A stretch of 18,516 nt of DNA from Hyphochytrium catenoides (GCA_900088475.1 FLMG01000092.1:1-18516), one strand, 5' to 3'; positions 1 through 8,806 are shown, numbered from the stretch's first letter. Translations and numbers: made by a program. The notes: generated by a model from the letters alone, not told the origin.

Positions 1-67
1 CCCTAACCCGCTCCCTAACCCGCTCCCTAACCCGCTCCCTAACCCTAACCCGCTTCCCTAACCCGCT
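1..67. repeat. Regular 12-base telomere-variant repeat
   Basis: The first bases are the most regular part of the array: the 12-mer CCCTAACCCGCT is present three times in direct succession, then a plain CCCTAA, then two more 12-mers, the last after one extra T. This is a compound unit (TTAGGG plus AGCGGG on the G strand) rather than a pure hexamer. Confidence 0.8.
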
Positions 68-1293
68 GCCCTAACCCGCTGCCCCTAACACTCTGCCTAA
101 CCCGCTGCCCTAACACCCTGCCCCTAACACCCTGCCCTAACCCGCTGCCCTAACACCCTGCGTAATATGCTGCCCTAAACCGCTACCCTAAACCGCTGCC
201 CTAACCCGCTGCCCTAAACCGCTGCCCTTAACCGTTGCCCCTAACCTTTGCCCTACCGCTGCCCTAATCCGCTGCCCTAAACCGCTGCCCTAAACCCCTG
301 CTCTACCCTGCTGCCACTGCTTCCCTTATCCGCTGCCCTTACCCTCTGCCCTAACCCACTGCCCTACCCACTGCCCTAAACCGCTGCACTAACCCACTGC
401 CCTAAACCGCTACCGCCACTGCCCTCATCCGCTACCCTTACCCGCTGCCCTAAACCGCTGCTTTAACCTGCTGCCACCGCTGCCCTCATCCGCTGCCCTT
501 ACCCTCTGCTCACCCGCTACCCTAATCTGCTGCCCTAGCCTGCTGACCAAATCCGCTGCCCTAACGCGATGCCTTAACCCAATGCCCTAACCCATTGCCC
601 TAACCGTAACCCTCTGCAGTTTATCTCATCCCCGCTTTCTTACTACCGTTAAGCTGTTTTCGCTGCCCTAGCCCTAACCCTGCCCTACCCGCTGTCCTAA
701 CCCCCTGCCCTATCCCGCTGCCCTAACCCGCTGCCTAACCGGCTGCCTAACGCGCTGCCCTAACCCGCTGCCCCTAACACCTGCCCTAACACCCTGCGCT
801 AATCCGCTGCCCTAAACTGCTACCCTAAACCGCTGCACTAACCCACTGCCCTAAACCGCTGCCCTAACCCGCTGCCCCTAACCTCTGCCCTAATCCGCTG
901 CCCTAAACCGCTGCCCTAAACCGCTGTTCTAACCTGCTGCCACCGCTTGCTTCCCTTATCCGCTGCCCTTACCCTCTGCCCTAACCCACTGCCCTACTCA
1001 CTGCCCTAAACCCCTGCACTAACCCACTGTCCTAAACCCCTACCGCCACTGCCCTCATCCGCTACCCTTACCCGCTGCCCTAAACCGCTGCTCTAACCTG
1101 CTGCCACCGCTGCCCTCATCCGCTGCCCTTACCCTCTGCTCTAACCCGCTGCCCTAATCTGCTGCCCTAACCTGCTGACCAAATCCGCTGCCCTAACGCG
1201 ATGCCTTAACCCAATGCCCTAACCCATTGCCCTAACCGTAACCCTCTGCCGTTTATCTCATCGCTGCTTTCTTTCTACGGTTAAGCTGTTTTC
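30..1293. repeat. ~632-bp higher-order tandem duplication of the array
   Basis: Copy 1 (about 30-661) and copy 2 (662-1293) carry the same succession of variant units. Both end with the same non-telomeric tail containing GTTTATCTCATC and TTAAGCTGTTTTC. Matching landmarks lie 632 bases apart (541/1173 and 651/1283) and about 636 apart near the copies' left part (162/798). Similarity is high in the right half and looser in the left half, where the simple units allow slippage. This is a segmental duplication inside the subtelomeric array. Confidence 0.85.
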
Positions 1294-1473
1294 CTATTCC
1301 ACAGCGGTTGCCGTTTAGCTAACCGGCATCGCTTTTATAAGCCCACGCTATACCAAAGCCCTCCTCCCCCGGCTGTAACCTTCGACCATATCCCCGCTGC
1401 CATAGTCCGCTCCCGTGACCAACATCCATAACCTCCTGTCATAACCCTAATGCCCTCTATATCATACCCTTGG
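1294..1473. other. Decaying edge of the telomere-like array, no gene
   Basis: Scattered remnants such as CATAACCCTAATGCCC and CCCCGCTGCC persist to about 1460 in otherwise unique pyrimidine-rich sequence. No coding frame or RNA gene is visible. Confidence 0.5.
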
Positions 1474-2590
1474 TCACTTAACTCGTTTGCTCTTGTTCTA
1501 CATGCTTCTTACTCCTAATCCAGTACTCACAATTTTCGGTCTCCTCGCTCCTACTTCCGCGCTTTGCTTCAGTATGCTTAATCTCGCGAACTGCGTGTTC
1601 TGTATGAATCCTTGCTGGTGCTCTCTCTTCCTTGCTCTTCCTGTTTCTTACTCGCCTGGTTAGCCATTGCTCACCCATTCTCTTTCCTAGCCTTGAATGC
1701 TCTTCAGATCGCCGCTACATACCTACTACCCCTACTCGAAGATCTCCCTTCGTCACTTCTGTATCCCTTCCCCCGAGCTCTGTCCTCTGTACAATTCTTC
1801 TTGGTGCTCTTTGCCTCGTTCGCTAATAATCTTCATCACCTTCTTGTATCCCTGTAATCAAATGCATTTCCATTATCTTCCTTCTCTAACATATTACTCT
1901 TTGTTGATTACTCCTACTTACCCGCCTAACCCTCTAAACTGCTCCCTTTCGGGACAAGTTCTCGTCCGCGTGAATTTTTTGCTCCTGCCTAGATGCTTAT
2001 CACTCCTTTTCTAGCATTTTACACTTGTCACTTATTGCTACTTCCCTTCCCCTGCTTCGCTCTGCTTATTCTCACCAATTTCGTCCTTTGTACCACCCCT
2101 TTTCTGATATGCTCCCTCTCCCTTGCTCTTCTTCTATTTCTCTTTTTCTTCCACATCGGAACTGCACTTCTCATTCCCTTTCTTAATCCTTTTAGTCATT
2201 AACGTCCGTCGGGTTGACTCTTTTGCTCATATATATAGGCTTCTCACTCTTTCTCCGATATCTCACCTTCTTGTCGTTCACCCCACTTCCCGGTGCCTGC
2301 TTCACTCTGCACGTTCTCGCAAAATCCATCATGTGCGCCATTCTTTCTAATATTCTTGTTAGGGCTAGTCCCTTGATGTTCGTCTTTATCTCTCTTTCCT
2401 ATAGCTAGCATCTTCTGCTCTCAGACTCGGTTTCCTAACCTCTAAAATTCACCTTTGGTTATTTTCCGTCCGTTTGACTCATTTGCTCCTGTCGTAGACG
2501 CTTAATTTTCAGATTTTACTTTGTTTTTTCCTCTCATTGACTGTTTTGCTCTGCTTTACATGCCTTTCACTACCCGTACTTGTGTCACCT
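1474..2590. repeat. Pyrimidine-rich region with a weak dispersed ~45-bp motif
   Basis: The plus strand is strongly C+T rich, and the small hydrophobic open frames here follow from that composition. A diverged motif, roughly GACTC-TTTGCTC followed within about 20 bases by ATGCTT or GCTT and TCACT, can be seen near 1478, 1975, 2215, 2475 and 2545. I see no gene. The match between copies is by eye and loose. Confidence 0.35.
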
Positions 2591-3855
2591 TGTTGTCCCT
2601 CACTCCTACTTGTATCTATGCCGCAGGCAAAGAAAAAGGCGGCAGTAGAGGAATATCAGCGAGGCCGACGCATATAACATGTTCCGGGCTTTGGTTTAGT
2701 AAGGGAGAAAGATGACAGACCCCTTTCTTTCGTTGTTCCTTCTTCTACTCTGGGAAAAAAATGTATACTCATGCATCCCCTGCCTCTCTTCGCTTTCTGT
2801 GTAACGTCCTTCCCAAGGGACAAGCGTCACGCACCTGGGCCGAAGATGACTGGAGGAAGAAGAGAGGGCAGATGGAGTGTCGCCCTACAGAAAGAAATAT
2901 ACGAATTTGGAGGGAGAAAAAAAGGAAAAAGAGAGGAGGGGGCTGCATCGTCAATTGGTTCTCTCTCTCTACTAACGCGATTTTCTTTATTTGCTAGAAC
3001 TAGAACTCGTGATTCTCTGCACCCTCACACAATTTTATAAGCGATAGAGAGACAAGAGAGGAAAGACGTCAAGGAGCAGCACCCGAAAGAGCTAGAAAAT
3101 AGAGAAATAGAAAGGAAGAGAGAGGACATCCCAGCAATTCCTGAGGGTATCGTTAGAATCAAGTCACTACCGATTAGGGTTACTCATCCCTTACGCGTCT
3201 GTTTTTCTGCCTGCAGAAGGTTCGTATATGCAAGAGCGTCCTTCTCTGTGTTGGCTCTCCCCTAATCTAGTCTCTAAATCTGTCCATCAGATTCTTTCTC
3301 GAACCTCTTCATTGTCAAAAAAAAAACATAGTCGGAAGAAGAACATGACTATATACGATGGAGATTGTAAAATGAGCTAAAGAGTTGTGCCAATTCAGAA
3401 GTGAAGGGGACTGAGGGATGCTAGAACTTTAGCACTAAGATACATTACACAGAACAAAGAAAGGGTGATGTAGGAAAGCCGCTGCAAGAGACAAAGTGAG
3501 ATAAGGGGGCATGTGGAGGTTGAGTATCACTTTGGGAGGTGGGAGCGATAGAAAAGGAGCCAGATTAGATAAGAATGCCAGACTATATGAGAAGGATGCT
3601 ACTGCAGATCGCGCTAACAGACACACAAGGGGAGCCATGCAGAGAGAGGAGCGGGTACGTAAACTGAAGATCTCCCAAACAAATGTAAGAAGAAAATAGA
3701 GTGATTGTCCACGAGGACAAAACAAAAAAAGGTAGAGAATGAGAGACTGAAGGAATGGAGGGACGGGCTGGAGACGCTTGAGCAGGAATAGGAAAATGAA
3801 CAGCGGTCAAGAAGGTGAGGCAGTCCCCTAATCATTGAGAATATATATAGGGGGA
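2591..3855. other. Purine-rich intergenic region, no supported gene
   Basis: From about 2620 the plus strand changes from pyrimidine-rich to purine-rich. Small frames exist but none has a recognisable domain. The most protein-like is an open frame without ATG at 3040-3264, rich in Glu, Lys and Arg in its first 35 residues. A short A-run (AAAAAAAAA) lies near 3318. No promoter or RNA gene is recognised. Confidence 0.5.
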
Positions 3856-4051
3856 GCGAGTGAAAGAGGAAAAAGAGAAAGCAGCAAGAGTGATGCAGGG
3901 GAGAGGCCAGATAAAGCGACAGAAAGGAAACGGTGACAAATAGAAGTTAGTGAAGCGACGAGTGAAAGAGGAAAAAGAGAAAACAGAAAGAGTGATGGAG
4001 AGAGAGGCCAAATAAAGCTACAGAAAGGAAGCGGCGACAGAAGTTAGTGAA
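3856..4051. repeat. Tandem duplication of a ~100-bp purine-rich unit
   Basis: Two adjacent copies, about 3856-3954 and 3957-4051, share CGAGTGAAAGAGGAAAAAGA at the left and AGAAGTTAGTGAA at the right. The left landmarks are 102 bases apart and the right ones 97, so a few bases were lost in one copy. The copies differ by scattered substitutions, so the duplication is not very recent. Confidence 0.85.
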
Positions 4052-4338
4052 CCTATCTAAACGGTGATCGTAGCTACAAGGAAAGAAGGAAGGGATAGAA
4101 TAGGCTAAGTAAGGGCAGAAAGCCTGCCCGGAAAGAAAGGGAGAGGTAGGGTTGTTTTAGCCCCTAAGAGAAGAGAGGACACAAACAGAAGGTTATTAGG
4201 AGACCAGGATCGGGCACTCTCCAGTCCGATCGCATCCTATAGCTAAGTACTTTCCAGAATTAGTACCAGCGACGACTACTTGCAAGGTAGAATTCTTCGC
4301 TGGACTCAAAATTGAGGAACTCTTTCCAGGCCAGGTGG
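4052..4338. other. No feature seen
   Basis: Purine-rich to about 4200, then mixed-composition unique sequence. I see no frame, repeat or RNA gene that I can support. Confidence 0.4.
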
Positions 4339-4526
4339 TTGAATATCTTGGGGGGATATTAGGTTTTCCTGGAGCGGTTAGAGGATGGGGCTGACCTCGG
4401 GCCTCAGTCTCAGATTTGCTCGGTCAGCCACCATCAGCCTCTGCCGCCTGCCCAGACTTTGACACAGCGGCAACGGAGAGGGGAGGCACAGCTGACTGCA
4501 CCTATTCGGCGCAGCAGGAACAGTCA
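4339..4526 (+). mobile_element. Dispersed fragment of the non-LTR retroelement 3' coding end
   Basis: This segment closely matches 15049-15244: both share GATTTGCTCGGTCAGCCA, TCAGCCTCTGCCGCCTGCCC and GCAGCAGGAACAGTC in the same order, with small indels. The encoded C-terminal peptide includes ASVSDLLGQP and GGTADCTYSAQQEQS in both. In this copy the frame is broken (TGA and one-base shifts before ASVSD). It starts abruptly at GTTGAATAT and stops inside the coding region, so it is an isolated scrap about 10.7 kb from its relatives. Confidence 0.85.
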
Positions 4527-5887
4527 ACGCCCCCCCTCCCTTTCCTCGCTGCGCCCCACGTACATTAGAAGAGAGAGTACGAAACTATTTTGTAGTCGTG
4601 GCGGTAAGGAGTACCCAGTTCTTGTTAGTAAGCTTAGTCTTTGTGATTTAGTCGTAGAGTTATGACAGGTCGGCGATTAGTAACGGGCCAAGAGCCTCCT
4701 TCCGCTTGACCCAGCTAGGCGGCAAGGAGAGCTCCCAGGCTAGAAGAAAGGTGTTATATATGTGTATCTCACTGGACGCTCGACTATAGTATGCTGAGTT
4801 ACGAGGAGCTGGCACATCTATCTCTTGGCACGCGCCCTACTACAAGCAGCTGAACAGGAGAAGAAGGAGCTCAAGCAGGAAGGCATCCTATCTCTGCCTC
4901 CTTGTCCCTTCTGGTTTTCCCTTTTCCTCGCCAAAGTTGCATTTTCCTTCTCCCCTTTTCTTTATAGAATCCGCTCCACGGACGGCGGTCGGTCCAGTAA
5001 ACATGACTTCTTGGCGATAAGCTTTGTTGAAAAATAAATGTCCTTGTCATCACCTCCACTTATTTTCAACCGCGAAGCGTTTTGTCTGGGCCGGGGCCGG
5101 CACACTGAAATGGCGACATAGCTAAACCTGCTTACTCTCTTCTTACATGTGATATGGACCTTTGCTTTCCTCGATTAAGATAGCATCTGTGTTTTATTTT
5201 CGAACCAAAACTGCACTAGTATCTGCGACTACGTCTCCTCTCTATGGTGCAAACTTTCATTGTCTCCCGCCTATCGACCTCCATGTTCCCGTCACGTTCT
5301 CACTATGTCTTCTATCCCTTCACCTCCTTCTTCCTCCCTTCCTCCTCTCTCTTTTCCTGCTTGTCGGCCTCTTCCCTTTCTTCATTCCTCAATTCATTCA
5401 CTCTGCCAGGAAGCATGATGTATGCGCCTTGCTTGGGTAACAATGGAGACACAGGGCCTTTACCTCGTCTGTTCTTCCTTATACCGTTGCACTCTCTCTC
5501 TCGCTTCGACTTCTTTCTCCGTCCCTCCGAAAAAGTCAACGTGCCAAGCGGCAATGGACGGGGATTAAGATGACGAGAGAATGAAGGGGAGAAAGGTCCG
5601 GTACTTCTTTATCAAAAGAAAACGAACAGAAAGGGAGAGAGAGAGTCCATCATCAAGTTCTTTCCTCTTTTTGAATTGTTCTTTCGCTTTGCGGTTTCTG
5701 CAGCCAACGAATATCAATGTTTCGGCATTGCCTTTCATTATCTTATAGGGGACAAGTAGCTAAAGACCCCCTTAGTTGGGGAACAGACGCTAACCGATTC
5801 CTGATAAGCTGCTGCCCAGTGGAACGTGGGGAGAAAGACCCCCAAAGCAGCAGTGAAGAGCAACGCAGGTTGGCGACGAGAACAACG
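4527..5887. other. Intergenic region, no supported gene
   Basis: The first ~500 bases are of mixed composition. A TATA-like stretch (GTTATATATGTG) near 4752 precedes an ATG at 4791 that opens a very short charged frame. 5160-5550 is pyrimidine-rich, and its small frames look like composition effects. 5717-5887 holds only the plus-strand frame that runs antisense to the better supported minus-strand coding region. Confidence 0.4.
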
Positions 5888-7509
5888 TTAAAGGAACCAT
5901 TGCGTCGGGATAAGGAAGAGCAAAATAAACGGGACCAAACCCACTTCTTCTTTGGCTTGAGCCCTCAGCGTCGTCAGCGCTACTCCTGCAGAGTTCATAT
6001 GAAGCGTGACAGCCAAGGATTGCCGTGTCTTGTCAAAAACAGACGCAATCTCAGTTTCCATAACCGGTCTCGGTTGCGTCTCAGCATAATCAACAGTCAG
6101 GAGTGTCAAAGATGTAACAGCGTCCTGCCTGTGGTCATGAGAATTGCCAAGAATCGCCAACCAGCTCTGAATGCACTCTTCGACGACGCCCTGTGACGCT
6201 ACTAACACCTCGTCCTCCGTGTAGCACAGTGTGTGTACCATCCTCGTATAGCTGCTCACCAACTCGTCGTGCAGATCCTGCCCATTCTCTGCTTCAAAGG
6301 GAGAAAGCTCAGGGGTGCTCAGATCACTGCCAATAGTTGTCTCTCGGCAGAGTAGGCCAAACAACCCTCCCAGCAACCATCTTTTAGAACCTGTGAGTGC
6401 GTGTGGGTCCCTTGGTCATTCTTTTTGCAGGCCTCACAGATGTCAGCGCCTCGCACTCAAGGCAACAAGAGTATTCTCTTCCGGGGATGGATGTCATGCC
6501 GCAGCCCTGCAAGCCACAGAGTGTATTCCACGCTGGCTGATCAGGTCCTTTATATAAGCTCGTCGGCTCCAGTTGTACTGAAGACTTAGTTCTAAATATG
6601 CCACAGCTGCCGCGTTGCAGATGATGGACCCACAGGCGGATTACGGGGAGGCTTACGCCTTGTCATTTTAACGTTGACTACCTCTGGAGGAGAGGGCGTA
6701 GCAGCATCACTGAAGGGTTCCCCCTCCGAACTTTTTGGCTCCTCGCCAACCGCCTCAGGGTTAGGGTTAGGGACCGGCATAAGTTTCCTCATCCCCAAGT
6801 CAGGAGACCAAGGACACAGACCCCTTACCCTATTAGAGACAATAATAAAATAACTAACCGCCAACCTGTGGACACCCGGGATCTTCCGATGGCATTAAAG
6901 CGTTCTCGGAAGTAACCTAGTGTGTGCAATGAACGACGGAATCTGCAGACTGATTTCTGAACATCCCGCAGAGTCCTCCCGATATCGGCCGACAGTAGTA
7001 GCACCTGTTCGCAAAGTAGAAGCCGCAGTAGGATTCAATGCGGAGTCCATTTTAGGGCCCAGGACAGCAGTTGGCCTTGGGAAAGCCTCCGACACAGCTA
7101 GGAATGGGGCCACAGAAATATCTAATACTCTACTACTGATACGGGTAGCTGCTGCCCAGGACCGAGGGCATTCTGCCCTTGCTTCGAAGGAGATTCATTC
7201 CCCGAAAGCCCCTCGTGGGATGCGGTTGTTAGTGGCGCTGCAATGCTGACTTCAATCGGATGGTTCGATGGTGCTAATTCTGTTCTCTGGTGGGAATCGG
7301 GTACGAGATAGGTGATGATCGAATATACGGCGCAAGGGGCTACACACTCGGTTTACCTTGGCGGTGAATTGAAAGGCGCGGTCGCATCTGCCGTTAAAAG
7401 AAGATACGTGTCACTTGAAGCCTTGTAAACAGCGTGATGAACAGCGTCTATGCAATCCCCGACACTCAAGCCCCGTCTCAAGGAGCTGCTCAGCCCGTTA
7501 GCAGCAGCA
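5888..7509 (-). CDS. Probable multi-exon gene containing a broken ZZ-type zinc finger
   Basis: Five or more protein-like segments on the minus strand can be joined by short GT-AG introns that keep phase. Proposed exons: 7509-7357 (acceptor TTTCTGCAG, donor AAG|GTAAAC), 7284-7129, 7075-6917, 6865-6657, and 6577 leftwards; introns of 72, 53, 51 and 79 nt. The 51-nt intron (6866-6916) removes the only in-frame TAA between two long open stretches, and the 79-nt intron starts with GTAAGC. The exon after 6577 encodes a ZZ-like finger broken by a one-base shift near 6444. A further protein-like frame ends at a TAA at 5888-5890 and is acidic and probably helical (motifs DELVSSYTRMVH, GVVEECIQSWLAIL). 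How the finger connects to that last frame is unclear. I do not recognise the full protein. The shift suggests a pseudogene or an assembly indel. The plus strand also has a 159-codon frame at 5717-6196, which I judge to be the antisense shadow. Confidence 0.5.
6391..6518 (-). pseudogene. ZZ-type zinc finger, frameshifted
   Basis: Reading leftwards from 6518, one frame gives CGLQGCGMTSIPGREYSC followed by CLEC. A second frame, shifted near 6444-6448, gives DICEACKKNDQGTHTHSQ. Together these show the ZZ layout: an early Cys pair, a small 'G-R-E-Y-S-C' strand, C-x2-C, then after about five residues C-x2-C, and a closing H-x-H. ZZ fingers bind two zinc ions and usually mediate protein-protein or histone/N-degron contacts. 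The shift of one base falls between the two central Cys pairs, so as sequenced the finger cannot be made intact. The first Cys spacing (C-x4-C) is wider than the usual x2. Confidence 0.6.
6758..6772 (+). repeat. Short interstitial telomere repeat
   Basis: GGGTTAGGGTTAGGG (two and a half TTAGGG units) lies in G-strand orientation on the plus strand, opposite to the C-rich terminal array. It falls in the proposed exon 6865-6657, where the minus strand encodes P-N-P-N-P. Single units also occur at about 3173, 10352, 10561 and 15748. Confidence 0.7.
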
Positions 7510-8128
7510 CTGCAGAAATCCACGCATTGGTTTCTTGAGCCAGGTTTCCGCGTTCAGAGATTGGCGACAAATGAAATCCTCTGCTACCAAACTCAAGTTT
7601 GGACTTTCTTAATGTGAAAGTTGACGAGTGAAAGACGATGGAGATTCTCTGACGGCGGCGGGGTCTATTTAGGTCTTCTTTGCCTAGGGGATGGTTATGA
7701 TGCTTGTGGCTCTTTTCCATTACTTCCGCTTTCTGAAGCTCTTCCCAAGACTGGACCGAAGAAGAAGTCAAACAGCAAGTCCGATACGGTGAAATGATGA
7801 CTGAAAGCGGAAGTCTGGGGCTAAATGGCACTCATTTCGCCGCACCACACCCAAACTGATGGACGGACCGAATGAAGCAGTCGCACTTTGGAGCGTGGAG
7901 CACATGCTCGGGGTCATGTCAATAATAACATGGACATTGGGATGAACGATGAACAACAACAGCTGTTTTGTCATTAACAAAGCTAACTCACAGCTCGACA
8001 GAACCCTTCTTCTCTAAAAACTTGACACAGAACAGTAGCACGACGAGTACCACTGGAAGTCTATTGCACCCCAACGGACGGCGCTGACAGCCTTTAGAAA
8101 GTTTCACACGCGACTTTTCGGATGTACC
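7490..8128 (-). pseudogene. Protein-like frame interrupted by TGA codons or short introns
   Basis: One minus-strand frame from 8128 (just after a TTTTAG acceptor-like site) to 7490 reads as plausible protein, but it is cut by TGA at 7988-7990, 7919-7921 and 7832-7834 and ends in TGA. Visible pieces: a hydrophobic segment PVVLVVLLFCVKFL near its start, a Cys/His-rich piece with CPCYY and HAPKCDCF, and a basic tail with KSHKHHNHPLGKED. The stops could lie in introns: GTGAGT straddles the first, and a 48-nt GT...TTTCAG interval would remove the third while keeping phase. It overlaps the proposed exon 7509-7357 in a different frame, so one of the two models is partly wrong. Probably the upstream part of the same gene; no family recognised. 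Confidence 0.35.
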
Positions 8129-8191
8129 CTAAAACGTCCGTGCGCGGGACAACTTACTACGTAGCTCAACAGGACCAGGCTACTCACTCAC

Positions 8192-8614
8192 CAACAACAA
8201 GCGCCGCAGAATAGAGAGGTCTCCCCACCAGCCACCGACTTGGTATTGCTGAAAACCACGGCACTACTGACGTCCCATTAGAAATGGCCAGGGTCCAAAA
8301 TAGATAAAGAGGACCTTCTGTCCGTAGGCCTGTCACAGTGATAAATTGTGTTATCTCCTCTACGGCATATCGGGTCTCCTTCTCCCAAATCTACCGGCGC
8401 TCGCTTTCAGCCTTCTTCCATGTCTCTCTAAAATAGTCCCTCTCACCACCCAAGGACCATCAACAAGACCCTCCGACCACGCCGCCACTAACTGAGTGAA
8501 ATGAGGGTCATGATGAAGGGAGTATGAAGCTGAAAGCATCCTACCAGATATCGTATGATGATCAGAGGCCATCGACACATCTAGTATTGTTTTGTCTTGG
8601 GAGCCAAAGGGCAT
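8192..8614 (-). pseudogene. Two-frame protein-like segment upstream of the ZZ-finger region
   Basis: An ATG at 8614 opens a frame that reads naturally (MPFGSQDKTILDVSM, HFTQLVAAWSEGLVDGP) until about 8459 and then turns Arg-rich. At that point another frame becomes natural (RDYFRETWKKAESERR, then after a TAG at 8391-8393 IWEKETRYAVEEITQF, ending LYSAALVVG) and meets a consensus donor GTGAGT at 8191. The simplest reading is one exon with a one-base shift near 8440 and one stop. A 63-nt gap from this donor leads to the TTTTAG at 8129-8132, although the phases do not match exactly. No family recognised. Confidence 0.35.
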
Positions 8615-8806
8615 GCAACCACATGCTGATAATGTGTTAGTTGTAGGTGGCTTTTAGGCACAGCCTTGCAACCTGCTGCACCTCAGGACAGAAGGAGGAG
8701 GAGTCTGGGTACATAGCAAGGGAAACAGTTTAAGCAAACACTCCCTTTTTGAGTACTTTAATGCGTTACTACTAGTAGCTGGTTCAGTTTATCATGCTTT
8801 AATCAA

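Larger units (their letters stand above)
1..1293. repeat. Degenerate telomere-like subtelomeric array (CCCTAA type)
   Basis: Nearly the whole stretch is made of CCCTAA or CCCTAAC units alternating with CCCGCT, CCGCTG and CACTG variants, so the complementary strand reads TTAGGG with GCGGG spacers. The C-rich strand runs 5'->3' from base 1, which is the orientation of a left chromosome end. Units become less regular away from base 1. No reading frame of note lies inside. The TTAGGG core is the telomere repeat of many fungi, animals and protists. Whether base 1 is the true chromosome end cannot be told. Confidence 0.9.

Noticed and set aside
1-1293. Possible CRISPR array because of regular short repeats
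   Set aside because: No unique spacers of constant length; the units are degenerate telomere-type repeats in a eukaryotic context.
1612-2408. Several overlapping plus-strand open frames rich in Leu, Ser and Phe
   Set aside because: They overlap in different frames in C/T-rich DNA, have no domain and look like composition effects.
2618-2676. Short frame MPQAKKKAAVEEYQRGRRI starting at an ATG
   Set aside because: Only 19 codons before TAA, with no usable donor site before the stop; too little to call a first exon.
5717-6196. 159-codon plus-strand frame with ATG
   Set aside because: Arg/Gln-rich and irregular; it lies opposite a minus-strand frame with more natural composition that belongs to the ZZ-finger region.
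6920-7249. 109-codon plus-strand frame
   Set aside because: It starts at GTG rather than ATG and lies antisense to the proposed exons 7284-7129 and 7075-6917.
7255-7275. GGTTCGATGG resembling a tRNA T-arm (also GTTCGATGACCC near 16178)
   Set aside because: No matching acceptor, D or anticodon arms could be paired at the right distances.
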